DNA from: Robiginitomaculum sp.
GTDB lineage: Bacteria; Pseudomonadota; Alphaproteobacteria; Caulobacterales; Maricaulaceae
Reading direction: 5' to 3'
NCBI GenBank assembly: GCA_016763315.1
Contig: JAESTZ010000010.1
Coordinates: 1-37,713 of the forward strand
DNA length: 37,713 nt
In this document: positions 28,636 to 37,661 of the stretch, piece after piece
How positions within the stretch are numbered: position 1 is the stretch's first letter
Layout of the letters: each line of letters begins with the position of its first letter
Notes under the pieces: generated by a model
Told to the model about the DNA's origin: nothing
Seen by the model: only the letters and a program-made list of their open reading frames with translations
The model's database searches: none
Translations under genes and position numbers: made by a program

Positions 28636-29095
28636 TGATACGTTGCTCCCATTCTTTACCCATGGCGCGTAAAACTACTTTTCGACCCTGCCCATGATGA
28701 GAGAAACAAATATCCAGCCGCAAATCCGGCGCCATTTCACCCATTCTATCCGGCCACTCAATCAAACAAAGCGCATGATCAAACGCATCTTCTAGCCCAA
28801 GTCCGATCACTTGTGCAGGGTTATCCAGACGATATAAATCAGCATGCCAAACCTCAAACTTTTCTGCGTCCCAGACATGTACCAAATTAAAGGTCGGACT
28901 TGTAACTTGGTTTTCTGATCCGCAAAGCTCTGAAATTATACCTTTGGCAAATGTTGTCTTGCCAGATCCCAGATCACCGATCAGAAACACTACATCACCG
29001 GCAGATAATAATTTTGCCAGTTTGCTGCCGAATTGCTGCATCTCTTCAGCAGTGTCAAAAGTAAAATCATCAGAATTTTTAGATTGTTGAAGCAT
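28625..29095 (-). CDS. tsaE: tRNA t6A threonylcarbamoylation ATPase
   Basis: 156-residue ATPase of the TsaBDE complex that makes t6A at position 37 of ANN-decoding tRNAs. Walker A is GDLGSGKTT; TSPTFNLVHVW and the conserved HADLYRLDNP follow. ATG 29095 is preferred because AGAGAA precedes it and family members begin near here; an in-frame ATG at 29140 would add 15 residues. It leads the tsaE-amgK-murU-addB-addA block and is divergent from the ferredoxin gene across fewer than 90 bases that must contain promoters for both. Confidence 0.92.
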   Translation of the reverse strand: MLQQSKNSDDFTFDTAEEMQQFGSKLAKLLSAGDVVFLIGDLGSGKTTFAKGIISELCGSENQVTSPTFNLVHVWDAEKFEVWHADLYRLDNPAQVIGLGLEDAFDHALCLIEWPDRMGEMAPDLRLDICFSHHGQGRKVVLRAMGKEWEQRINVL

Positions 29096-29156
29096 TGTTT
29101 CTCTTTGTTGGGCTTGATCTTGGTTGGGAACGCGATACATACCATTTGAAATATAA

Positions 29157-29504
<348 letters not shown>

Positions 29505-29513
29505 AGTCTCAAC

Positions 29514-30434
29514 ATCAAAAATATAATAAATTCTCCAATTGCACTTACTGGTGATCTGCTTGATCGCTGTGATGCCTTACGAAAACAACCGGGTAAAGTA
29601 GAGCAATTACAAAATCATCTAGATGCAATTTTTATTGTCTTGCTTGGCGATGAAATTTTGGTTGGCGATGACCAAACTTTGGCAGTAGTTAATAACAGTA
29701 TCTTGCCGCAAATAATTTTAAGTGACACAGGATTGCTGTTTTTAGGAATTGAGCCGCAAACCAAGCGTCCATGGTTTGTAATATCCGCGCAAGAAAATGC
29801 TCCAGAAAACCAGGAATTATTGCAGACAATCGGACGGTTTGTTCCGCCTAGAGAAGCGTTGAGTTTTTTACCTCCCAGTGATTTAGCATTAGCCGGTAGA
29901 GCGTTGTCACTTAATAACTGGCATCAGAACAACCGGTTTTGTGCTTGTTGTGGAACTTTGACTATCAGTACTGCCGGCGGTGAAAAGCGTGAGTGTATTT
30001 CGTGCGAACGTGAATATTTCCCAAGAGTTGATCCGGCAGTTATCATGATGGTGGTCAAAGACGATGCTTGTCTGTTGGGGCGAAATGCTAGCTGGCCAGA
30101 GGGTGTTTATTCTACATTAGCCGGCTTTGTAGAGCCGGGAGAAAGTGTCGAGGAGGCATGTCGGCGTGAGGTAATGGAAGAGGTTGGCATTAAAATCGGT
30201 GATGTAAGTTACGCTTTTTCACAGCCGTGGCCATTTCCTCATTCGATGATGATTGCATTAGTGGCGCAGGCATTAAGCAGTAAAATCACTCTTGAAGATG
30301 AACTAGAAGATGCCCGCTGGTTTAGCCGCAAAGAGGCCATTGCTATTGTTAATGGCACACATGACCAAGTCACCCAACCATTTAGCCGTGCGTCCAGCGG
30401 AGTATTGTTACGAAATTGGGCGCTTAAAAAATAA
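29514..30434 (+). CDS. nudC: NudC-type NADH pyrophosphatase / RNA deNADding enzyme
   Basis: Nudix hydrolase of the NudC family, which cleaves NADH and removes NAD caps from RNA. A zinc ribbon (CACC...CISC) precedes the Nudix box GFVEPGESVEEACRREVMEE, and the family-specific SQPWPFPHS is present. The first usual start is TTG 29640, but clear N-terminal family sequence (SPIALTGDLLDRCDALRK) lies upstream in the same open frame from 29505, which contains no ATG, GTG or TTG. I therefore place the start near ATC 29514 (ATA 29523 or 29526 are alternatives). Possibilities are a rare start codon, loss of the start, a sequence error, or read-through from the ferredoxin stop at 29502-29504. Confidence 0.82.
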   Translation: MKNIINSPIALTGDLLDRCDALRKQPGKVEQLQNHLDAIFIVLLGDEILVGDDQTLAVVNNSILPQIILSDTGLLFLGIEPQTKRPWFVISAQENAPENQELLQTIGRFVPPREALSFLPPSDLALAGRALSLNNWHQNNRFCACCGTLTISTAGGEKRECISCEREYFPRVDPAVIMMVVKDDACLLGRNASWPEGVYSTLAGFVEPGESVEEACRREVMEEVGIKIGDVSYAFSQPWPFPHSMMIALVAQALSSKITLEDELEDARWFSRKEAIAIVNGTHDQVTQPFSRASSGVLLRNWALKK

Positions 30435-30450
30435 CATCAGGCGAGTTTAT

Positions 30451-30855
30451 TTAAGAGCGGGGATGAGCTTTAGCCACCGCATCGGCCAGGTGTTTGGCAT
30501 CAACAGCAGCATAAATTTGCGTTGACGATAATGAAGCATGGCCAAGCAGTTCCTGAATAGTACGTAAATCACCGCCGCCGGATAGCAAATGTGTGGCAAA
30601 TGAGTGGCGCAATGCGTGCGGGCTTGTTGAGGCGGGCAGGCCAAGCCGGTTACGTAATTCCTGCATCAGTCTTTGAGCGTCTCTGGCGCTCATGGCTCCG
30701 CCACGTTTCGCCTTAAAAACGGCTTGGTCGCCCAAAACAGGGAACGGACATAACTTGACGTAACGGTTAATTGCTAAACCTATAGCATCTAATATCGGAA
30801 CCAGACGCATTTTACCGCCTTTGCCATTGACCCGTAGCACCTCACCTAATGGCAA
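30451..30855 (-). pseudogene. xerC: XerC recombinase, catalytic C-terminal fragment (frameshifted)
   Basis: C-terminal catalytic part of a tyrosine recombinase. Active-site features are the beta-hairpin lysine in VNGKGGKMRLVP, HALRHSFATH (His and Arg), LGHASLSSTQIY (second His) and the nucleophile Tyr shortly after. It first opens at a TTG at 30855, but family sequence in this frame starts near 30893 (RIAEALDLTGND), including the first catalytic Arg (codon 30891-30889). A product from 30855 would lack that Arg and the N-terminal core-binding domain, so it cannot be a working recombinase alone. Confidence 0.82.
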
Positions 30856-30866
30856 ATCATTGCCAG

Positions 30867-31394
30867 TTAAGTCCAGTGCCTCGGCAATACGTACCCGGCT
30901 CCATACAGCAGATATAACAGGGCTTCATCACGGGCGGCAATCCATGGCACTTTGGTGCGCTCAACCCGTCCGGCTTCGGTTAAAATCTCTGCAGCGATTT
31001 GTGGGCTTACTGCCTTGGGCAGACTGTGCGGAATTTTTGGACTATCAATTAGTGCCAGTGCATCACATGAAATTCCGCGCCGTTGTTCTGCCCATAGAAA
31101 AAATTCCCGTAATGATGAAAGGTTTCTGGCTAATGTTCGAGAGCCAACCGGCCTGCCTTCAAAACCATTGCGACGGGCGGCTAAAAACCCACGAAAATCG
31201 GAAATTTGTAGTTGGTTTAAGGTGTTGGCAGTAATTGTTTGTTGTTTATGGCCAGTCAGAAATGAGAAAAATAGACCAATATCATGATGATATGAGGTTA
31301 GGGAATTTTTTGCCAAACGTTTTTCCGCAGATAGATATTGGTAAAAATCAGCCAGTAATTTTCGTGCTAAAATATTTGGCTCTAACATTTTCAA
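30867..31394 (-). pseudogene. xerC: XerC recombinase, N-terminal fragment (frameshifted)
   Basis: N-terminal core-binding domain and start of the catalytic domain of XerC, the chromosome-dimer resolvase acting at dif with XerD. KLLADFYQYLSAEKRLAKNS and NLSSLREFFLWAEQRRG are typical. The frame runs correctly to LLYLLYGAG and then turns to unrelated YVLPRHWT and a stop. Inserting one C between bases 30894 and 30893 gives GAGLRIAEALDLTGNDLPLGE and joins the two frames (about 314 residues, a usual XerC length). The start overlaps the DUF484 stop by four bases (ATGA). Since xer is normally needed for dimer resolution, a sequence error is a serious alternative. Confidence 0.83.
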
Positions 31395-31942
31395 GCCCAG
31401 CGGGAAATAATGCGTTCTATTGCTTTGGCAAAAAATGCGATCAGCTCTGTACCTTGTCCGGCGCTAAATACCCGGCGATCCTTGCTGGCAAAAACCAATA
31501 ATGCTTCGCCAGGGCCCCAATCAAGACGGACAATTGCTTCGGACTTCATCTGGTATTCTTCTTCGCCATACAGCATCGCACTACTGCTAGAACATGCGCC
31601 TAATCTTTCAAAATGTCCTTGCATAATATGGGCGACAAAACCTTCTGGTTTGGCTGTAATATTACTTAACCCAACAGGGATTTTAGCTTTTTCAACAAAT
31701 AAATGTAGAAAATCCGAACCAAGTCCGGCTCGAACGCTCGAGCGCAAACGGGCATCAAGGCTTTGCCAGTTTTTAGCGTCAAGAACGGTCAGTATTGCTG
31801 CATGTACTTGTGCTTGGGTTGCGTGATTTTGCCGTGCGGTTTCAACCAATGCATCACGGGTCATGGTCAAAGAGCGCACTCTTTCCAACATCCGCACCCT
31901 TGAGGCGGCTTCAAAATCAAGAATTTTTGCTTGGGTTTTCAT
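31391..31942 (-). CDS. DUF484 family protein
   Basis: 183-residue cytoplasmic protein matching DUF484, a GAF-like family usually next to xerC in proteobacteria; function unknown. Recognisable parts are LERVRSLTMTRDALVETARQN in the N-terminal helix and the C-terminal GEALLVFASKDRRVFSAGQG. AAGGGAAG precedes the ATG. It starts 9 bases after the fsa stop and overlaps xerC by four bases, so fsa-DUF484-xerC looks like one operon. Confidence 0.88.
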   Translation of the reverse strand: MKTQAKILDFEAASRVRMLERVRSLTMTRDALVETARQNHATQAQVHAAILTVLDAKNWQSLDARLRSSVRAGLGSDFLHLFVEKAKIPVGLSNITAKPEGFVAHIMQGHFERLGACSSSSAMLYGEEEYQMKSEAIVRLDWGPGEALLVFASKDRRVFSAGQGTELIAFFAKAIERIISRWA

Positions 31943-31951
31943 GATCTTCCC

Positions 31952-32608
31952 TTAAAGAATGCTTTGACCGGTAGCTTTCCAGTCAGATAAAAACGCTTCC
32001 AACCCACTGCTAGTTAATGGGTGAAGAGCCATGTCTTTCATGACTTTGGCTGGCAAAGTTGCAACATCGGCACCGATTAAGGCTGATTCGCGCATATGCC
32101 CGACCGAGCGAATACTTGCCGCTAGAATTTCGGTTTCAAGTTCTGGATAATTGTCATAAATGGCACGAATATCAGCTATCAGGTCCATTCCATCAACACC
32201 AATATCATCAAGCCTGCCGATAAATGGCGAGATGAATGTGGCTCCGGCTTTGGCGGCTAACAATGCCTGATTGGCCGAAAAACAAAGAGTTACATTTACC
32301 GGGTGACCTGCTTTGGTAAGGTGGTGTGTTGCCCGTAATCCTTCGAGGGTAAGTGGGACTTTAACGCAAACATTATCAGCAATTTTGCGTAAATGCTCGC
32401 CCTCGGCAACCATGCCTTGCCAGTTAGTTGCTGTAACCTCGGCACTTACCGGCCCATCAATTAGTGAACATATTGTTTTAATAGTATCGTTCATATCGTT
32501 ACCAGATTTTGCGATAAGTGATGGATTGGTGGTCACACCGTCTACAAGACCGGTACCTAGCATTTCTTCAACTTCACTGATGATCGCGGTATCAAGAAAA
32601 AATTTCAT
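31952..32608 (-). CDS. fsa: Fructose-6-phosphate aldolase/transaldolase-like
   Basis: 218-residue small transaldolase-family (TIGR00875) enzyme. The opening [29 protein letters not shown], and the Schiff-base lysine in NVCVKVPLT (about residue 85) are diagnostic. [14 protein letters not shown] and the C-terminal region are intact. In bacteria lacking a large transaldolase, this type usually serves the pentose phosphate pathway rather than free fructose-6-phosphate cleavage; sequence cannot separate the two. AGGAAG lies upstream of the ATG. It is divergent from priA. Confidence 0.92.
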   Translation of the reverse strand: MKFFLDTAIISEVEEMLGTGLVDGVTTNPSLIAKSGNDMNDTIKTICSLIDGPVSAEVTATNWQGMVAEGEHLRKIADNVCVKVPLTLEGLRATHHLTKAGHPVNVTLCFSANQALLAAKAGATFISPFIGRLDDIGVDGMDLIADIRAIYDNYPELETEILAASIRSVGHMRESALIGADVATLPAKVMKDMALHPLTSSGLEAFLSDWKATGQSIL

Positions 32609-32612
32609 TTGT

Positions 32613-32640
32613 TTGGCTTCCTGTTTAAGCTGCTTATAAT
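32613..32640 (+). promoter_or_regulatory. Candidate sigma70 promoter for priA
   Basis: TTGGCT (32613-32618) and a perfect TATAAT (32635-32640) are 16 bases apart, 46 bases before the priA ATG. The -10 box is excellent and the -35 partial. Prediction only. Confidence 0.4.
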
Positions 32641-32648
32641 CAGACAGC

Positions 32649-32670
32649 GGATATAGAATCTTTTATATCC
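32649..32670. promoter_or_regulatory. Inverted repeat in fsa/priA intergenic region
   Basis: GGATATA (32649-32655) is inverted as TATATCC (32664-32670), with a spacer containing a GANTC site (GAATC, 32656-32660). It lies just downstream of the candidate priA -10 box, so it could be an operator or a leader hairpin. Confidence 0.3.
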
Positions 32671-32685
32671 ATAAGAGACACCTAA

Positions 32686-34869
32686 ATGATGAACAGGATT
32701 TTACTATTACGGGTTCTTTTTGATATTCCGGTGGATCGACCATTTGATTATCTAGCCCCTGATGACATGAATTTAACTGTCGGCAGTTATGTTCTGGCTC
32801 CATTAGGAAAACGAAAGGCCATTGGTGTTGTTTGGGAAATAGAGACGTTGGACAAATTGCCTGTTGATCGGCAATTAAAACAAATATCTGCTATATTTGA
32901 TACCAAGCCGATGAGTCAGGCTCAAAGAAAATTTATTGATTTTGTTGGGCGGTACACCTGTTTTGGTGCAGGAAGAGCATTAAAAATGTGCTTGCCAGCT
33001 ATTGATGCCCTACAGCCATCACCTGTTCGATACGAAGTTTCATATCTTGACAGTAAAGCATCACCCATGACCCCGGCGCGCCAGCGGGTATTTGATATTA
33101 TCGGTAATAATTCATGGCCGGTGGGCAAGCTGGCCACTGCCGCCGGTGTTTCAGCTTCTGTTATTTCCGGATTGGTTAAAACTAATGGTTTATTACGAAC
33201 AGAGGTCTTGGTTGATACACCGTTTGCAAAACCTGATCCTGATTTACCCAGTAAAAACCTGACTGATTCGCAGCAATCAGCCGCTGCGCACCTAGTAAAT
33301 ACAGTACAGCAGGCAAAATTTGCACCGGTTTTACTTGATGGCGTTACTGGTTCCGGGAAAACAGAAGTCTATTTTGAGGCAGTAGCCGAAGCTTTGCGCC
33401 AACACCCTGATAATCAGGTTTTGATATTGCTTCCGGAAATTGCCCTGACCCAAGATGTGCTGGATCGTTTTGCTGATCGGTTCGGAGCCGTTCCTGCTGA
33501 GTGGCATTCGGAAATAACCGGCGCATTACGACGCCGGGTATGGCGGCAAGTGGCGGCTGGGCAGGCAAAAATTGTTGTTGGTGCAAGGTCGGCTTTATTC
33601 CTGCCATTTGCGAAGTTATCGCTGATAGTTGTTGATGAAGAACATGATAGCTCGTTCAAACAAGAAGAAGGTGTGTTATATCATGCTAGAGATATGGCCG
33701 TGGTTAGAGCTAACACTGAAAATTGCCCATTGATATTATCTTCGGCCACACCGTCACTAGAAAGCCTGCATAATGCCGCGCAAGGCAGGTATGGTCATTT
33801 GGTGCTGGACAGTCGCCCCGGCGCAGCGCAATTACCGCAGATCAGCGCAATTGACCTAAAGTTACACCCTCCAGCCAGCGGCAAATGGATATCGGAACCG
33901 TTACGACAAGCAATGAGCCAGACATTGCAAAAACAAGAACAAGTGTTGTTATATTTGAACCGCCGTGGTTTTGCGCCGCTTACCATTTGTCGCTCATGTG
34001 GCGAGCGCATGAAAACCCCTGATACAGATAGTTATCTGGTTGAACATCGATTTAACGGGAGGCTTGTTTGCCATTTGACCGGTTATTCTATTCCTAAGCC
34101 AGACAAGTGCCCATCATGCCAAGAAGTTGATAGTTTACACCCTGTGGGGCCGGGGGTCGAGCGTCTGGCCGAGGAGGTCGCAGTATTGTTTCCCGAAGCC
34201 CGTTGTGAAATTTTTTCTTCGGATACCACAACAAATCCACAACAAATCCGCGAATTGATAGCTAAAATGGAAAATGCAGAAATAGATATTCTTATAGGCA
34301 CTCAAATTGCTGCCAAAGGGCATAATTTCCCTAAATTGACACTGGTTGGCGTGGTTGATGCCGATATGGGTCTTGGTGGCGCTGATCTTCGAGCTGGGGA
34401 GCGAACTTACCAGATTCTGATACAGGTTGCCGGAAGAGCAGGAAGAGCGCAATTAGCAGGCAAGGCAATGCTGCAAACTCACCAACCGGAACACGAAGCA
34501 ATTACCGCCTTGTTAGCTAATGATCGTAATCGCTTTGTTTCTGCTGAGTTGGGTTTGCGAGAAATAATGGGTTTGCCGCCATTTGGCCGATTGGCGGCGG
34601 TAATTATTTCGGCGGCTGATGAAAAAACGGTTGAAGATGCGGCTAAGGACTTTGCAGCATTAGCACCGGCGACAACTACAGAAATTGAAATATGGGGGCC
34701 GTCGGAGCCGGTTTTTACAATCGTTCGCGGGAGGTGGCGGCGCAGGCTATTGATACGTTCATCAAAAACAACCAATTTGTCAGCTTATTTGAAAGATTGG
34801 AAAGAGCGCTATAAAATCAAGGGTAGCATTCGGGTAAAAATCGACATTGACCCCTACAGCTTTATGTAA
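32686..34869 (+). CDS. priA: Primosomal protein N' (replication restart helicase)
   Basis: 727-residue superfamily 2 helicase that reloads the replisome at broken forks. Walker A GVTGSGKT is at about 219-226 and DEEH at 317-320; GTQIAAKGHNFPKLTLVGVVDAD and the VAGRAGRA motif follow. The N-terminal DNA-binding region starts VLFDIPVDRPFDYL. The cysteine-rich insert is changed: of the eight zinc ligands, C435, C438, C462, C475 and C478 remain, while positions 444, 447 and 465 are Thr. That keeps one CxxC/CxxC site and removes the other. Two adjacent ATGs make the exact start uncertain by one codon. Confidence 0.95.
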   Translation: MMNRILLLRVLFDIPVDRPFDYLAPDDMNLTVGSYVLAPLGKRKAIGVVWEIETLDKLPVDRQLKQISAIFDTKPMSQAQRKFIDFVGRYTCFGAGRALKMCLPAIDALQPSPVRYEVSYLDSKASPMTPARQRVFDIIGNNSWPVGKLATAAGVSASVISGLVKTNGLLRTEVLVDTPFAKPDPDLPSKNLTDSQQSAAAHLVNTVQQAKFAPVLLDGVTGSGKTEVYFEAVAEALRQHPDNQVLILLPEIALTQDVLDRFADRFGAVPAEWHSEITGALRRRVWRQVAAGQAKIVVGARSALFLPFAKLSLIVVDEEHDSSFKQEEGVLYHARDMAVVRANTENCPLILSSATPSLESLHNAAQGRYGHLVLDSRPGAAQLPQISAIDLKLHPPASGKWISEPLRQAMSQTLQKQEQVLLYLNRRGFAPLTICRSCGERMKTPDTDSYLVEHRFNGRLVCHLTGYSIPKPDKCPSCQEVDSLHPVGPGVERLAEEVAVLFPEARCEIFSSDTTTNPQQIRELIAKMENAEIDILIGTQIAAKGHNFPKLTLVGVVDADMGLGGADLRAGERTYQILIQVAGRAGRAQLAGKAMLQTHQPEHEAITALLANDRNRFVSAELGLREIMGLPPFGRLAAVIISAADEKTVEDAAKDFAALAPATTTEIEIWGPSEPVFTIVRGRWRRRLLIRSSKTTNLSAYLKDWKERYKIKGSIRVKIDIDPYSFM

Positions 34870-34873
34870 AGCT

Positions 34874-34894
34874 TAGGGTCAGAGCCTATTAATT
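34874..34894 (+). repeat. Second copy of the dispersed AGGGTCAG repeat
   Basis: These 21 bases read TAGGGTCAG-AG-CCTATTAATT and match the minus strand of 350-370 at 19 of 21 positions. The copy lies in the 40-base gap between the convergent priA and histidine kinase genes. No partner arm was seen here, so it is a half-element. Confidence 0.6.
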
Positions 34895-34909
34895 TGTGTG
34901 TATTCTGCG

Positions 34910-36838
34910 TTAGGCCTGCTTCTGCTTGTCAGCTGTCTTATTGCTATTGGCCGGATTCATTGCTTCTTTCATTGCTTTGTAAAGCAATTGCGGCTGTATT
35001 GGTTTCGAGACATGATCATCCATACCAGCAGCCAAATACTCTTTTTGTTGGTGCGGCATGGCATTGGCTGTTACTGCAACAATCGGAGTTTTCGATAGAT
35101 CTCCATCTATTTCCAACGAGCGAATAGCACGGGTGGCATCAACACCGTTCATGTTCGGCATTTGAATATCCATTAACACCAGATCAAATGAACCGGATTT
35201 CCATAACTGGACAGCTTCTACCCCGTCTTCGGCGAATATCAGTTCGGCATTGGTTGGTTTTAGGATTGCCTTAATTACCATGCGATTGGTGCGATTGTCT
35301 TCGGCTATTAATATTTTAACGGAACGTTTTTCCGGTTTGTCAGTGTTTTGGCTATCGACGGCGGCCGTTTCTTCAACTGCATCTTCAAGCCTTTTAACAG
35401 GAACAAAGAACCTAAAACTGGAGCCTTTTCCTTCTTCACTCTTAAGGTCGATTTCTCCACCCATTTGTTCGGCTAATTGATGACAAATAGCCAAACCAAG
35501 TCCGGTGCCATCATATTTACGGCTTAAAGAGCTATCTACTTGGGTAAATTTATCAAAAATTGTTTTTTGATCTTTAACTGGAATACCGACGCCAGTATCA
35601 GTTACGTCAAATAACAAGAAATGCTCACCATCGCTATTTACTTGCTCGGAAACATCAATGCTAACTTTGCCCTTTTCGGTAAATTTTAAGGCGTTGCTGA
35701 CCAAATTGCTGACGATCTGCCTGATTCTGGCCGGGTCACTTTCAAAACGGCAATGTTTAGGTATTTCACTATTCAATTCCAGTGTCAGATTCTTTTCATC
35801 GGCTATTGCTTTAAATAAATCATGAATCGGTGCAGCAACATCATTAACACCAAAAGTTTCTTCGGCTAATTTAAATTCGCCAGCTTCAATTTTTGACAAA
35901 TCAAGTACGTCATTAAGAATGGTCAATAATATTTGGCCGGATTTTTGAATTGTCCCAACCATGTTTTTTTGCTCTGGTCGCAAACTTGTTGCTCCCAATG
36001 CCGATGACATGCCCATAACTCCGTTCAACGGAGTGCGTATTTCATGGCTCATGATCGCTAGAAATTCTGATTTGGCTTTGTTTGCTGATTCTGCTTTTTC
36101 TTTGGATATACGCAAGTCACGGGTGCGTTTGCGAACCCGGTCTTCTAGTTCATCACGATAGGCAATTAACTCTGCCTGTGCTGAAGCCAACGCCCGACCA
36201 CGTCTTTGGGCATCTTGCAGTATGACATACCATATTAAGCTTAATACCAATAAAGCTACCACTGCTCCGGCCATTGCCATATTGGAAACAGCAAGAGCAT
36301 TTTCACGTTCGGAAATAAGATCCGCTCGTGATTGCGCTAATTGCTTATCCAGAGCGCGATCGAACTGACTGGCAGACAAATTGTAAGACGGGTTGCTAAT
36401 AAACCGATTAGCGCCGGACTTATTGCCGCGTCTTATACTGGAAAAAGCATTTTCCTCATAAGAAGTCATTTTATTTCGGGCAATCAAGGCTGCTTTAGCC
36501 GCGGCTTCGGCTTCTGGTGATGTGGTTAGGGCGCGGGACTTGCCCAGTAAGGAAGTAAGTTGTGATGATAAGGTAAGGTAGCGGCTTTCCCAACGGCGAT
36601 CACCGCTTTCTTTGGCTGAGGATAATACATAAGATAGCTCTCTTCGTGTCGAGATCATATCACCGCGAATTTGTGCCAGGTCAGATGCTTTTTCTGCAGA
36701 ATCTGCTACGCGAATTGCGCTACCGCGCAGAGTAATCCCAAGGCCAATAACAATAGAAACAGTTAAAATTACAGCTATAAGAACCAGTGAAGTTCTTGAG
36801 CGAAAAATTGACAACTCTTTTAGCCTTAATGGTGACAC
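34910..36838 (-). CDS. Hybrid sensor histidine kinase/response regulator
   Basis: 642-residue inner-membrane hybrid kinase. TM1 is at about 17-37 and TM2 at about 187-207; they enclose a roughly 150-residue, mostly helical periplasmic sensor with no recognisable domain. A coiled coil (about 210-255) leads to the HisKA domain with phospho-acceptor H265 in [11 protein letters not shown]. The HATPase domain has N-box [17 protein letters not shown] and GTGLGLAI (about 370-450). A receiver domain (about 507-625) has D557 in [15 protein letters not shown] start with AGGAGG 6 bases upstream. There is no cognate regulator alongside; signal unknown. It sits between priA and atpH, which are often neighbours in this class. 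Confidence 0.92.
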   Translation of the reverse strand: MSPLRLKELSIFRSRTSLVLIAVILTVSIVIGLGITLRGSAIRVADSAEKASDLAQIRGDMISTRRELSYVLSSAKESGDRRWESRYLTLSSQLTSLLGKSRALTTSPEAEAAAKAALIARNKMTSYEENAFSSIRRGNKSGANRFISNPSYNLSASQFDRALDKQLAQSRADLISERENALAVSNMAMAGAVVALLVLSLIWYVILQDAQRRGRALASAQAELIAYRDELEDRVRKRTRDLRISKEKAESANKAKSEFLAIMSHEIRTPLNGVMGMSSALGATSLRPEQKNMVGTIQKSGQILLTILNDVLDLSKIEAGEFKLAEETFGVNDVAAPIHDLFKAIADEKNLTLELNSEIPKHCRFESDPARIRQIVSNLVSNALKFTEKGKVSIDVSEQVNSDGEHFLLFDVTDTGVGIPVKDQKTIFDKFTQVDSSLSRKYDGTGLGLAICHQLAEQMGGEIDLKSEEGKGSSFRFFVPVKRLEDAVEETAAVDSQNTDKPEKRSVKILIAEDNRTNRMVIKAILKPTNAELIFAEDGVEAVQLWKSGSFDLVLMDIQMPNMNGVDATRAIRSLEIDGDLSKTPIVAVTANAMPHQQKEYLAAGMDDHVSKPIQPQLLYKAMKEAMNPANSNKTADKQKQA

Positions 36839-37098
36839 CCTATTCCTCCTGATTTTTGAACCAGTTAAACCGCAAGCTAGCAGATAAGGGTTAAGGAACT
36901 GTCACACTAACCGGTCGAAATGTCATAGTTTATTCAGGTGCATCTTGCCGCTGGCAATTACCCGTGCTATGTGGCCGCCAAACACGAGGAATATTCGATT
37001 CTGTCTACTGGATTTTTTTGAATTTCTTCTAAGAAAACAATCTGTTATGGGTTTGCCTGTTGATTCTGGTTAACCTGTCTTGTGAAGAGTGATGTGAA
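36839..37098. promoter_or_regulatory. Divergent promoter region, kinase / ATP synthase operon
   Basis: 260 bases separate the kinase and atpH and must carry both promoters. Seen here are the kinase ribosome-binding site (AGGAGG on minus, 36845-36850), a small palindrome TTTCTT-CT-AAGAAA near 37023-37036, and two GANTC sites (36997-37001, 37062-37066). No consensus promoter was identified with confidence. Confidence 0.4.
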
Positions 37099-37656
37099 GT
37101 GACAACAGCGCAAATAAATTCAGCCGGTGCGGCGGGGCGTTACGGAGTGGCAATTTTTGACCTCGCCAAAGAAGCAAAACGTCTTGCTGCTGTGGAAAAA
37201 GAGCTGTTGGCTTTAAAGGGTCTACTGCAATCTTCGGCTCCTTTGCGTGAGACAATGGCTTCGCCGGTGATAGCGGCCTTTGAAAAATCTAACACACTAC
37301 AGGCTTTGGCAAAGAAGGCTAAATGGTCTACGCTAGTTAGTAATTTCGTTGCTATAGCTTGTGATAATGGTCGTGCAGCAGAAATTATAGATATGGTTGA
37401 TAGCTATATGGCGTTGCTGGCGCAGGAAAAAAGTTCTTTAAGTGCCAGCGCGATTACCGCGCAGGAATTAAGCGCAAAACAGAAAACTAATTTGGCTGCC
37501 GGCTTGAAAAAGGCTCTAGGTAGTAATGTAAAACTGGAAACAGAAGTCGATCCCCGGCTTTTGGGCGGATTGATCGTACAGGTTGGTTCGGTAATGTTTG
37601 ACAGTTCCCTCAAAACACAGCTTGAGGGGCTGAAACTCGCGATGAAAGAAAGTTGA
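37099..37656 (+). CDS. atpH: ATP synthase F1 delta subunit
   Basis: 185-residue delta (OSCP) subunit linking F1 to the peripheral stalk. GAAGRYGVAIFDLAKE near the N-terminus and the C-terminal VDPRLLGGLIVQVGSVMFDSSL are diagnostic. It starts with GTG; GAAGAG lies upstream. It is the first gene of the F1 operon, followed 5 bases later by atpA. Confidence 0.95.
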   Translation: MTTAQINSAGAAGRYGVAIFDLAKEAKRLAAVEKELLALKGLLQSSAPLRETMASPVIAAFEKSNTLQALAKKAKWSTLVSNFVAIACDNGRAAEIIDMVDSYMALLAQEKSSLSASAITAQELSAKQKTNLAAGLKKALGSNVKLETEVDPRLLGGLIVQVGSVMFDSSLKTQLEGLKLAMKES

Positions 37657-37661
37657 GATCC

